A stretch of 64,000 nucleotides of DNA from Lachnospiraceae bacterium. Its GTDB lineage: Bacteria; Bacillota; Clostridia; Lachnospirales; Lachnospiraceae. A model generated the notes under the pieces. That model had not been told where the DNA came from, did not search any database, and saw only the letters and a list, made by a program, of their open reading frames with translations. Where the stretch lies: contig JAFRSD010000009.1 in the NCBI GenBank assembly GCA_017427775.1, forward strand, positions 1-64,000. The letters run 5' to 3'. Below are positions 16,615-26,319 of the stretch, in pieces. The first letter of the stretch is position 1. Every line of letters begins with the position of its first letter. Made by a program: the position numbers and the translations under genes.

Positions 16615-17150
16615 TTTCCGGAACATACGGCCATGCGCTTTTCGAACTGGCCGTGGAGCAGAATGAAATCGACAGCCTCATGGAAGAAGCGGCGGTTGTG
16701 GACGAGGTTCTCCGGACCAACCCGGAGTTCTGCAGTCTGTTGAACCATCCGCGCATCGGCGTTGAAGAGAAGACCGCTCTTGTGGAGGAAGCCTTCAGCG
16801 GACGCGTGAGCGGAAATATGACCGGTTTTCTGATCATCCTTGTCCGGAATGACCGGCAGCGCGACATCCGTTCTTCGCTCGCTGAATTTATGGCCGAAGT
16901 GAAGGAATACCGGCATATCGGTATCTGCCACGTCGTATCCGCTTTGCCGTTAACGGACGAGCAGAAGACAAGGCTTGTCAGCAAGCTTATCGAAACAACG
17001 GATTACCGTGAATTCGAGATGGATTACCGTGTGGACCCCGGACTGATCGGGGGCATGACGGTCCGGATCGGAGACCGCGTGCTGGATTCCAGTATCCGTT
17101 CCCAGCTGAACGGACTCAGGAAATCGCTTCAGGCCGTATCCGTAGAGTAG
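16599..17150 (+). CDS. atpH: F-type ATP synthase subunit delta
   Basis: A 183-residue subunit that caps the F1 head and joins it to the b stalk (OSCP equivalent). The N-terminal [16 protein letters not shown] segment and the C-terminal [21 protein letters not shown] followed by QLNGLRKSL are family signatures. It starts inside the end of atpF. Confidence 0.95.
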   Translation: MASGIVSGTYGHALFELAVEQNEIDSLMEEAAVVDEVLRTNPEFCSLLNHPRIGVEEKTALVEEAFSGRVSGNMTGFLIILVRNDRQRDIRSSLAEFMAEVKEYRHIGICHVVSALPLTDEQKTRLVSKLIETTDYREFEMDYRVDPGLIGGMTVRIGDRVLDSSIRSQLNGLRKSLQAVSVE

Positions 17151-17181
17151 CAGTGAATATCCAGAAAGAAGGTACAATAAC

Positions 17182-18693
17182 TTGAATTTGAAACCGCAGG
17201 AAATCAGTTCCGTCATCAAGGAACAGATCCGTAGATATAACGCGGTTCTCTCCGTTTCGGATGTCGGTACCGTCATCCAGGTGGCGGACGGAATCGCCCG
17301 TATTCACGGGCTGGAAAATGCCATGCAGGGCGAGCTCCTCGAATTCCCCGGGGAAGTGTACGGCATGGTAATGAACCTCGAGCAGGACAATGTAGGTGCC
17401 GTTCTTCTCGGTGATTCCGGTGCGATCCGTGAAGGAGATACCGTTAAGACGACGGGCCGCGTGGTAGAGGTTCCCGTCGGCGACTGCATGCTCGGACGTG
17501 TTGTTAACGCGCTAGGACAGCCGATCGACGGCAAAGGACCGATCAACGCGACGAACTTCCGTCAGGTAGAACGTGTCGCAAGCGGCGTTATCAGCCGTAA
17601 GAGCGTAGATACCCCTCTGCAGACCGGTATCAAGGCAATCGACTCGATGGTTCCGATCGGCCGCGGTCAGCGTGAGCTGATCATCGGCGACCGTCAGACC
17701 GGTAAGACCGCCATCGCGATCGATACGATCATCAACCAGAAGGGCCAGAACGTGAACTGCATCTATGTCGCCATCGGCCAGAAGGCTTCGACCGTTGCCG
17801 GCATTGTTAAGACTTTGAATGAATACGGTGCCATGGCTTACACGACCGTCGTTGTGGCGGCTGCCAGCGAGCTTGCGCCGTTACAGTATATTGCTCCCTA
17901 CGCGGGATGTGCGATGGGCGAAGAGTGGATGGAGAGCGGAAAGGACGTCCTGATTATTTACGACGATCTTAGTAAGCATGCGGCGGCATACCGTACACTT
18001 TCCCTTCTGCTCAAGAGACCTCCGGGGCGTGAGGCTTACCCCGGTGATGTATTCTACCTGCACAGCCGTCTTCTGGAGCGTGCCGCAAAGCTTTCCGATA
18101 AGCTCGGCGGCGGTTCCCTGACCGCGCTCCCGATCATCGAGACGCAGGCGGGCGACGTTTCCGCATATATTCCGACCAATGTAATCTCCATTACTGACGG
18201 TCAGATTTATCTCGAAACCGAAATGTTCAACTCCGGTTTCCGTCCGGCTGTTAACGCCGGTCTGTCCGTATCCCGTGTAGGCGGCGCGGCGCAGATCAAG
18301 GCGATGAAGAAGATTGCCGGACCGATCCGTATCGAGCTCGCACAGTATCGTGAGCTTGCCGCTTTCTCCCAGTTCGGTTCGGACCTCGATGCCGACACGA
18401 AGGAGAAGCTTGCGCAGGGCGAACGGATCCGCGAGATCTTAAAGCAGCCGCAGTACAAGCCCATGAGCGTTGCCGAGCAGGTTATCATCATCTACGCGGC
18501 AACCAAGAAGTATCTGCTGGATATTCCGGTGAGCAGAGTGCTTGAATTCGAGTCCGCGCTTCTGAATCTGATCTATTCGAAGTATGCGGAGATTGAAGAG
18601 AGCATCCGGACGGAAAAGGTAATCACACCCGAGACCGAGAGGCTGCTCATCAAGGCGATCGAGCAGTGTAAGGCAGACTTTTTGAATGGCTGA
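17182..18693 (+). CDS. atpA: F-type ATP synthase subunit alpha
   Basis: A 503-residue F1 alpha subunit binding the non-catalytic nucleotide. The start is a TTG preceded by AGAAGG; the N terminus [14 protein letters not shown] fits the family exactly. The P-loop [11 protein letters not shown] is near residues 169-179, and the alpha signature [17 protein letters not shown] near 358-374 carries the arginine finger region. Length is standard. The weak start codon is shared with atpD (also TTG) and may help set the alpha:beta ratio against the c subunit, but this is inference. Confidence 0.97.
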   Translation: MNLKPQEISSVIKEQIRRYNAVLSVSDVGTVIQVADGIARIHGLENAMQGELLEFPGEVYGMVMNLEQDNVGAVLLGDSGAIREGDTVKTTGRVVEVPVGDCMLGRVVNALGQPIDGKGPINATNFRQVERVASGVISRKSVDTPLQTGIKAIDSMVPIGRGQRELIIGDRQTGKTAIAIDTIINQKGQNVNCIYVAIGQKASTVAGIVKTLNEYGAMAYTTVVVAAASELAPLQYIAPYAGCAMGEEWMESGKDVLIIYDDLSKHAAAYRTLSLLLKRPPGREAYPGDVFYLHSRLLERAAKLSDKLGGGSLTALPIIETQAGDVSAYIPTNVISITDGQIYLETEMFNSGFRPAVNAGLSVSRVGGAAQIKAMKKIAGPIRIELAQYRELAAFSQFGSDLDADTKEKLAQGERIREILKQPQYKPMSVAEQVIIIYAATKKYLLDIPVSRVLEFESALLNLIYSKYAEIEESIRTEKVITPETERLLIKAIEQCKADFLNG

Positions 18694-18715
18694 CAGATAG
18701 GAGAGAAACTACGCT

Positions 18716-21012
<2,297 letters not shown>

Positions 21013-21018
21013 TCGATC

Positions 21019-21417
21019 GTGGACGAGAAACACATAAAACTGAATGTATATTCCCCGACCAGGATTTTCTTTGAGGGCGAAGCGGAGTTCGTGGAATTTG
21101 TCACGACCGAAGGTGAGCTCGGAATCTATCCGAACCATATTCCGCTGACGGCGGTTGTGGCACCCGGAATCCTTCGGATCACCGAGGACGGAAAGGTTCG
21201 CGAAGCAACGCTTCTCGACGGCTTTGTAACGGTTCTTCCGAACGAGATCACAATCCTTTCGGAAGCCTGCGAGTGGCCGGAGGAAATTGATATTCACCGT
21301 GCCGAAGAAGCGAAGATCCGTGCCGAGCGTAAGCTTGCCATGGAGCAGACGGTACGGGACGAGCTCGCGCTGCGCAGGGCACTTGTGCGCATGCAGCTCG
21401 CAAGCAAATACAAGTAG
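21019..21417 (+). CDS. atpC: F-type ATP synthase subunit epsilon
   Basis: A 132-residue central-stalk subunit, starting at GTG only six bases after the atpD stop. The N-terminal beta domain includes EFVEFVTTEGELGIYPNHIPL (residues about 23-43). The C-terminal helical hairpin contains the DIHRAEEAKIRAERKL stretch. It can inhibit ATP hydrolysis in the extended state. Last gene of the operon; a hairpin follows. Confidence 0.95.
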   Translation: MDEKHIKLNVYSPTRIFFEGEAEFVEFVTTEGELGIYPNHIPLTAVVAPGILRITEDGKVREATLLDGFVTVLPNEITILSEACEWPEEIDIHRAEEAKIRAERKLAMEQTVRDELALRRALVRMQLASKYK

Positions 21418-21424
21418 TTATGAA

Positions 21425-21450
21425 ATGCCACCTGTTCCCGCAGGTGGCAT
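21425..21450 (+). terminator. Hairpin after atpC
   Basis: A perfect 10-bp stem ATGCCACCTG/CAGGTGGCAT with a 6-base loop starts eight bases after the atpC stop. There is no T-run, only ATGGTTATTA, so it may be a weak terminator or an mRNA 3'-end stabiliser. Confidence 0.55.
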
Positions 21451-21466
21451 ATGGTTATTATGCGGA

Positions 21467-21498
21467 AGGCATATGCGCCGGGGTTTCGGCATATGCCT
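21467..21498 (+). repeat. Inverted repeat just before the rapZ ribosome site
   Basis: AGGCATATGC (21467-21476) and its exact complement GCATATGCCT (21489-21498) flank a 12-base loop and end four bases before GAGGAGG of rapZ. As RNA this would form a hairpin next to the ribosome site; as DNA it could be an operator. Confidence 0.5.
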
Positions 21499-21516
21499 GT
21501 AACGAGGAGGAACAGC

Positions 21517-22386
21517 ATGGCTCTGATCATTGTGACCGGGCTTTCCGGCGCAGGCAAATCCATCGCGATCAACGCGCTTGAGGATATGGGATACTATTGC
21601 GTGGATAATCTGCCGTCGAAGTTTCTCGTGAGTTTTGCAGACCTGTACGGAATGTCGGAAAGCAACCGCGAGAAGAAGATCGCGACGGTGGTTGACATCC
21701 GCGGAATGAGCATGTTCGATGATTTCTTCCAGGCGATGGAGGAACTGAAACACAAGCGTTATCCATACAAGATCCTGTTTCTGGATGCGGACACGCAGAC
21801 GCTGATCGGCCGGTACAAATACACCCGCAGACGCCATCCGCTGATGGAGGACGACAATCTGTCGCTGGAGCAGGCGATCGCGAAAGAGCGCGAGTTCATG
21901 AAGCCGACGAGAGACCGCGCGGATTACATCGTGGACACGTCCGCATTGAAGCCGATGCAGCTTCGCGAGAAGATCGTAAGCCTTGTCGGCGAGCGTCCCG
22001 AGGAACAGACGATGGTGATCCGTACCGTGTCGTTCGGGTTTACCAAAGAAGGACTTCCGTCGGACGCAGACCTCGTATTTGACGTGCGCTGCCTGCCGAA
22101 TCCGTATTATGTAGAAGAGCTGAAGCATCATACCGGACTCGAGGAATGCATCCAGACATATGTGATGGGATTTGACGAGAGTAAGGAATACTTCAAGCGC
22201 ATCACGGAGATGATCACATACCTGCTTCCGTATTACCGGAGGGAGGGAAAGAGCGAGCTGGTAGTCGCATTTGGCTGCACAGGCGGCCGACACCGTTCGG
22301 TCTGCTTTGCGGAGAAGTTCGCGGAGTATATGCGGACGCAGGGGTGCAGGGTGCTTGTGTCCCATGTGGAGCTTGATAAAAACTGA
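21517..22386 (+). CDS. rapZ: RapZ/YvcJ-family nucleotide-binding protein
   Basis: A 289-residue member of the RapZ (YvcJ) family. The P-loop GLSGAGKS is at residues 7-14, a Walker B-like KILFLDAD near 85-92, and the family hallmark VAFGCTGGRHRSVCFAEK near 252-269 in the C-terminal RNA-binding domain. In enterobacteria RapZ controls glmS sRNA decay; in Firmicutes the homologue hydrolyses GTP/ATP and affects competence, with an unsettled target. The start at MALIIVTGLSG follows GAGGAGG; earlier in-frame ATGs lie within the inverted repeat. It leads an operon with galE, mtnN, TSCPD and murG, so a link to amino-sugar and wall supply is plausible. Confidence 0.95.
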   Translation: MALIIVTGLSGAGKSIAINALEDMGYYCVDNLPSKFLVSFADLYGMSESNREKKIATVVDIRGMSMFDDFFQAMEELKHKRYPYKILFLDADTQTLIGRYKYTRRRHPLMEDDNLSLEQAIAKEREFMKPTRDRADYIVDTSALKPMQLREKIVSLVGERPEEQTMVIRTVSFGFTKEGLPSDADLVFDVRCLPNPYYVEELKHHTGLEECIQTYVMGFDESKEYFKRITEMITYLLPYYRREGKSELVVAFGCTGGRHRSVCFAEKFAEYMRTQGCRVLVSHVELDKN

Positions 22387-22406
22387 AACAGTGAGGGAGA
22401 AGGATT

Positions 22407-23435
22407 ATGGCAATATTGCTTGCGGGAGGAGCTGGCTACATCGGTTCCCACACGGCGGTCGAGATGCTCGACGCCGGTTATGACGTTGTGATCGTAGATG
22501 ACTTTTATAACAGCTGCGCGGAGTCGGTAAAGCGCGTGGAGAAGATCACCGGAAAGAAGGTTCCGCTTTATGAGGCGGACGTTGCGGATGCGGATGCGCT
22601 TCGCAAAATCTTTGCGGCGGAGAAGATCGACGCTGTCGTTCACTTCGCCGGAATGAAGGCAGTCGGCGAGTCGGTCGCCAAGCCGCTTATGTATTACGAG
22701 AACAATCTCGGAACGACGTTTGCGCTATTGAAGGTCATGAAGGAATTCGGCTGTCACCGGTTTATCTTCAGTTCGTCCGCGACTGTATACGGTGATCCGG
22801 ACAGCCTGCCGCTTTATGAGACATCGCCGAAGAAGGCGTGCACCAATCCGTACGGCTGGACCAAATGGATGATCGAGCAGATCCTCATGGACGCCGCCAA
22901 TGCGGATCCTGAGCTGAGTGTCATGCTGCTTCGTTACTTTAACCCGATCGGCGCACACGCAAGCGGGCTGATCGGTGAAGATCCGAAAGGAATTCCGAAC
23001 AATCTGTTTCCGTTCATCGCACAGGTTGCGGTCGGCATCAGAGACCATCTGAACGTATTCGGAAACGATTATCCGACACCCGACGGAACATGCATTCGCG
23101 ACTATATCCATGTGGTTGACCTCGCGAAGGGTCATGTGTGCGCCGTCCGTTACACGGAGGAGCACAAGGGTACGGAGATCGTCAATCTCGGTACCGGAAA
23201 CGGTTACAGCGTGCTTGAGATGGTGAAAGCCTTTGAGCGGGTGAACGGTATCCCAATCCCATATGAGATCACGGCGCGCCGTCCGGGAGATGCCGCGGTA
23301 AGCTACGCCAATGCGGATAAGGCATACAAGCTGCTCGGCTGGAAGGCGGAGAGAACGCTTGATGATATGTGCAGGGATACCTGGAAGTGGCAGTCCCAAA
23401 ACCCGAACGGATACAGCCAAGGAGGTGCTTTATGA
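22407..23435 (+). CDS. galE: UDP-glucose 4-epimerase
   Basis: A 342-residue short-chain dehydrogenase-type epimerase interconverting UDP-glucose and UDP-galactose with bound NAD+. The NAD loop GGAGYIGSHTAVEML is at residues 6-20, the catalytic Ser in SSSATVYG near 123-130, and the YxxxK pair in NPYGWTKWMIE near 148-158. The C-terminal RRPGDAAVSYANADKA motif is typical of GalE. It overlaps mtnN by ATGA, showing coupled translation. Confidence 0.95.
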   Translation: MAILLAGGAGYIGSHTAVEMLDAGYDVVIVDDFYNSCAESVKRVEKITGKKVPLYEADVADADALRKIFAAEKIDAVVHFAGMKAVGESVAKPLMYYENNLGTTFALLKVMKEFGCHRFIFSSSATVYGDPDSLPLYETSPKKACTNPYGWTKWMIEQILMDAANADPELSVMLLRYFNPIGAHASGLIGEDPKGIPNNLFPFIAQVAVGIRDHLNVFGNDYPTPDGTCIRDYIHVVDLAKGHVCAVRYTEEHKGTEIVNLGTGNGYSVLEMVKAFERVNGIPIPYEITARRPGDAAVSYANADKAYKLLGWKAERTLDDMCRDTWKWQSQNPNGYSQGGAL

Positions 23436-24130
23436 TGATCGGAATCATCGGCGCAATGGAATCAGAAGTCGAAAAATTGCGCGACGCAATGGATATCACC
23501 GGAAAGCAAAATGTAGCAGGAATGGTATTCTACTGCGGTAGAATCAACGACATGGAGGTTGTTCTCGTTCGTTCCGGCGTCGGCAAAGTTAACGCTGCGA
23601 TCTGCACGCAGATCTTGTGTGACCTGTACGGCGTGGACGTCGTTTTGAACACCGGTATCGCAGGCTCGCTGTGCGCCGATATCAACATCGGTGACATCGT
23701 AATCTCGAACGACGCCGTTCAGCATGACATGGATGCAAGATATTTCGGATATGATCCGGGCGTGATCCCGCAGCAGGACGTTTCCGTATTTGCCGCAGAC
23801 AAGGATCTCGCGGATATGGCCGAGGAAGCATGCCGCAGGGTGAATCCGGACATCAATGTGTTCCGCGGGCGTGTGCTCTCGGGCGACCAGTTTATCGCGG
23901 AGAAGGCGAAGAAGGAATGGCTGGCGGACACATTTTCCGGCATGTGTACCGAGATGGAAGGCGCCGCTGTTGCGCATGCGGCATACCGGAACGGCGTACC
24001 GTTTTTGATCATCCGCGCGATCTCGGACAAAGCGGATGACTCCGCGACCGAGGATTATGTAACATTTGAGGCAAAGGCAATCGAGCATATGGTGAAACTG
24101 ACGCTCGAACTGATGAAGGAGGCAGAATAA
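23432..24130 (+). CDS. mtnN: 5'-methylthioadenosine/S-adenosylhomocysteine nucleosidase
   Basis: A 232-residue nucleosidase that cleaves adenine from MTA and SAH in the methyl cycle. It shows the N terminus GIIGAMESEVEKLRDAM with the active-site Glu, GSGVGKVNAA-like loop (VRSGVGKVNAAI), NTGIAGSL, the substrate-binding CTEMEGAAVAHAAY near 176-189, and the catalytic Asp in ISDKADDSA near 200-208. The ATG overlaps the galE stop (ATGA) and follows AAGGAGG. An earlier in-frame ATG lies inside galE and is unlikely. Confidence 0.95.
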   Translation: MMIGIIGAMESEVEKLRDAMDITGKQNVAGMVFYCGRINDMEVVLVRSGVGKVNAAICTQILCDLYGVDVVLNTGIAGSLCADINIGDIVISNDAVQHDMDARYFGYDPGVIPQQDVSVFAADKDLADMAEEACRRVNPDINVFRGRVLSGDQFIAEKAKKEWLADTFSGMCTEMEGAAVAHAAYRNGVPFLIIRAISDKADDSATEDYVTFEAKAIEHMVKLTLELMKEAE

Positions 24131-24378
24131 TGGTTTATACGACTTCAGGGACATGTTCCCGTGAGATTCATTACGATATCGTTGAAGAGAACGGTAAGAA
24201 GGTAGTAAGAAACGTCCGCTATATCGGCGGCTGCAACGGAAATCTGCAGGGCATTTCGAAACTGGTGGAAGGACTTCCGATCGAGGAAGTGATTGAGAAA
24301 CTGCAGGGGATCCGCTGCGGCTACAAGTCCACTTCCTGCCCGGACCAGCTTGCGCGCGCGCTTTCGCAGGAGCTGTAA
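24130..24378 (+). CDS. TSCPD domain protein (TIGR03905 type)
   Basis: An 82-residue single-domain protein. The family signature STSCPDQLARAL occupies its C terminus, with other conserved Cys in GTCSREI and GGCNGNLQGI. The TSCPD domain is found at the end of some ribonucleotide reductases and as small standalone proteins; its role is not known, though clustered Cys residues suggest metal or redox chemistry. Its ATG overlaps the last base of the mtnN stop, so it belongs to this operon. Confidence 0.85.
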   Translation: MVYTTSGTCSREIHYDIVEENGKKVVRNVRYIGGCNGNLQGISKLVEGLPIEEVIEKLQGIRCGYKSTSCPDQLARALSQEL

Positions 24379-24417
24379 TAATTGCCTGAGGGCATGTGCG
24401 TAAAGGAGTACGGACAT

Positions 24418-25482
24418 ATGAAGAAGATCATTCTGACAGGCGGCGGAACGGCCGGACATGTGACGCCCAATATCGCGCTTCTCGACCGGCTTAAGGAAGA
24501 AGGTTTCGAGGTGAGTTACATCGGTTCCAAGGACGGAATCGAGAAGCAGCTGATCGAGAACCTGGGAATCCCCTATTACGGAATCTCCTCCGGCAAACTG
24601 CGCAGGTATTTTTCGTGGAAGAATTTTACCGACCCGTTCCGGGTTATGCACGGCGGGAAAGAGGCAACGCAGATCATAAAGCAGGTGAAGCCCGACATCA
24701 TCTTCTCAAAGGGCGGTTTCGTTACGGTCCCGGTTGTTAAGGCCGCAGCCAAATGCAAAGTCCCCGTTGTCAGTCACGAGTCGGATATGACGCCCGGTCT
24801 CGCCAATAAGATCGGTATGCGGTACGCAAGTAAGATTTGTTGTAATTTCCCGGAGACGCTTGCGAAACTCGGTGATAAAGGCATCCATACCGGAACGCCG
24901 ATCCGCAGCGAACTGTTCACCGGAACAAGAGAAGCGGGACTCAAATATGCCGGATTTCCGGATGACAAGCCGGTCATTCTCGTGGTTGGCGGAAGCACCG
25001 GAGCGGTTCGCGTGAATGAAGCGGTAAGAGCGGTTCTGCCGGAGCTTTTGAAGGAGTTCCGCGTGATCCATTTATGCGGCAAAGGAAAGAGCGACCCCGC
25101 TTATAACGGTATTGACGGGTACGTTCAGATCGAGTATTGCGACAAGGAGATGAAGGATGTGCTGGCAGCAGCCGACATCGTGATTTCCCGTGCAGGCGCC
25201 AACGCGATCTGCGAATTGCTCGCACTGCATAAGCCGAACCTCCTGATTCCGCTTTCGGCGGAAGCAAGCCGCGGCGACCAGATATTAAATGCGGCATCGT
25301 TTGAAAAACAGGGCTTCAGCATGGTGCTTCAGGAGAGCGAGACTACGCCCGAAAGCCTTCTTGCGGCAGTCCGCAAGCTTTACGCGGAACGCGAAGAGTA
25401 CCGTGCGCGTATGGCGAAGAGTGAAACCTCGGATGCAGCCGATACGATTGTGAAGCTGTTAGTCAGCCTGGTGAATAAATAG
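24418..25482 (+). CDS. murG: UDP-GlcNAc:lipid I glycosyltransferase MurG (or paralogue)
   Basis: A 354-residue GT28 enzyme of two Rossmann domains, making lipid II from lipid I at the inner face of the membrane. The donor loop GGGTAGHVTPN is at residues 8-18; SKGGFVTVPVVKAA near 98-111, SHESDMTPGLANK near 120-132, GGSTGAVRVNE near 185-195 and SRAGANAICELLALHKPNLLIPL near 255-277 are conserved. The start follows AAGGAG; an earlier ATG lacks a site. The usual murG neighbours (mraY, murD, ftsW) are absent, so this may be a second copy. Confidence 0.88.
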   Translation: MKKIILTGGGTAGHVTPNIALLDRLKEEGFEVSYIGSKDGIEKQLIENLGIPYYGISSGKLRRYFSWKNFTDPFRVMHGGKEATQIIKQVKPDIIFSKGGFVTVPVVKAAAKCKVPVVSHESDMTPGLANKIGMRYASKICCNFPETLAKLGDKGIHTGTPIRSELFTGTREAGLKYAGFPDDKPVILVVGGSTGAVRVNEAVRAVLPELLKEFRVIHLCGKGKSDPAYNGIDGYVQIEYCDKEMKDVLAAADIVISRAGANAICELLALHKPNLLIPLSAEASRGDQILNAASFEKQGFSMVLQESETTPESLLAAVRKLYAEREEYRARMAKSETSDAADTIVKLLVSLVNK

Positions 25483-25492
25483 ACACATAAAG

Positions 25493-25530
25493 AAAAGTGC
25501 CTGTCCGGTAACCCGAACAGGCACTTTTAT
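25493..25530 (+). terminator. Rho-independent terminator
   Basis: A perfect 12-bp stem AAAAGTGCCTGT/ACAGGCACTTTT (25493-25504 with 25517-25528) closes the rapZ-murG operon. Confidence 0.85.
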
Positions 25531-25654
25531 ACTATTTGTGATATAAATACGCATCCCCTTACTGCAGCAACGCTTTATCAAAATAAAATTTGGTTCGTTC
25601 CGCAGCCGATGATTCATTTCTCCTCCTGAAGGACTGTTTGAAGGAAAATACCAC

Positions 25655-25685
25655 AAAAATACGGGCGCCGCTCAAAGCCGCCCGT
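25655..25685 (-). terminator. Terminator of the HIT gene
   Basis: Read on the minus strand, ACGGGCG/CGCCCGT (25679-25685 with 25661-25667) forms a 7-bp stem followed by ATTTTTG, 20 bases after the HIT stop. Confidence 0.75.
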
Positions 25686-25704
25686 CAGTATGACTGTTAA
25701 ACTG

Positions 25705-26118
25705 TTACAGCTCCGCCTTGATCTTCGCAGCCAGCTCCGCGGCCTCGCCGTCCGCGTAGCTGCCCTGCGGCCATACGGGAAGGATGCCGTCTCCCTCGAA
25801 ACGGGGAACGACGTGAACGTGCAGATGGAATACGGTCTGCCCCGCGGCTTCGCCGTTGTTCTGCAAAATGTTGATCCCGTCGCAGCCGGTCACTTTCTTA
25901 ACGGCGCCTGCAACCTTCTTCGCTACGGGAAGGAGCTTTCCGGCGGTCTCCTCGTCGATTTCAAACAGGTTCGCAGCATGCTGCTTCGGAAGGATGATGG
26001 TATGTCCCTTGTGCGCCGGAGCAATGTCCAGAATCGCACGGAAATCCGCATCCTCATATATTGTTGCGGACGGAATGATGCCGTTCGCGATCTTACAGAA
26101 AATACAATTATCGTTCAT
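25705..26118 (-). CDS. HIT family hydrolase
   Basis: A 137-residue histidine-triad protein. The N-terminal NCIFCKIANGIIPS carries the CxxC often binding zinc, and the catalytic triad HLHVHVVPRF lies near residues 101-110, preceded by NNGEAAGQTVFH. The family hydrolyses nucleoside phosphoramidates and similar AMP-linked substrates; the natural substrate is unclear. The ATG at 26118 follows CGGAGGTTTATCTC; an in-frame ATG 27 bases upstream lacks a site. Transcribed alone, with its own promoter and terminator. Confidence 0.93.
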   Translation of the reverse strand: MNDNCIFCKIANGIIPSATIYEDADFRAILDIAPAHKGHTIILPKQHAANLFEIDEETAGKLLPVAKKVAGAVKKVTGCDGINILQNNGEAAGQTVFHLHVHVVPRFEGDGILPVWPQGSYADGEAAELAAKIKAEL

Positions 26119-26173
26119 GAGATAAACCTCCGTTTCAGTATACAAAACCGCGGTCCTGCGGCTCTTTCCCTCT

Positions 26174-26202
26174 ATTGTATCACAACCTTTTGGAAATCAA
26201 AA
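26174..26202 (-). promoter_or_regulatory. Candidate promoter of the HIT gene
   Basis: On the minus strand TACAAT (26174-26179) is 17 bp from a partial -35 TTTTGA (26197-26202). Confidence 0.5.
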
Positions 26203-26238
26203 CAGAAACCTTTCGAAAAGTCCGTTTTCGGAAAAGAA

Positions 26239-26267
26239 TTGCGAAGAAGCCCCTGAAATGATATAAT
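26239..26267 (+). promoter_or_regulatory. Sigma-A promoter of the large membrane-anchored protein
   Basis: TTGCGA (26239-26244), a 17-bp spacer and a perfect TATAAT (26262-26267), 52 bases before the start codon. Confidence 0.75.
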
Positions 26268-26319
26268 AATTTGGGTTCGTCTGCGGAGACGAAACGAAAT
26301 CGAATTTTTAGGGACTGTT

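Noticed and set aside
25459-25617. A 52-codon minus-strand frame with a good GGAGGAG site between the murG and HIT terminators
   Set aside because: It runs through the murG terminator hairpin into the murG 3' end, has no visible promoter and no recognisable protein.
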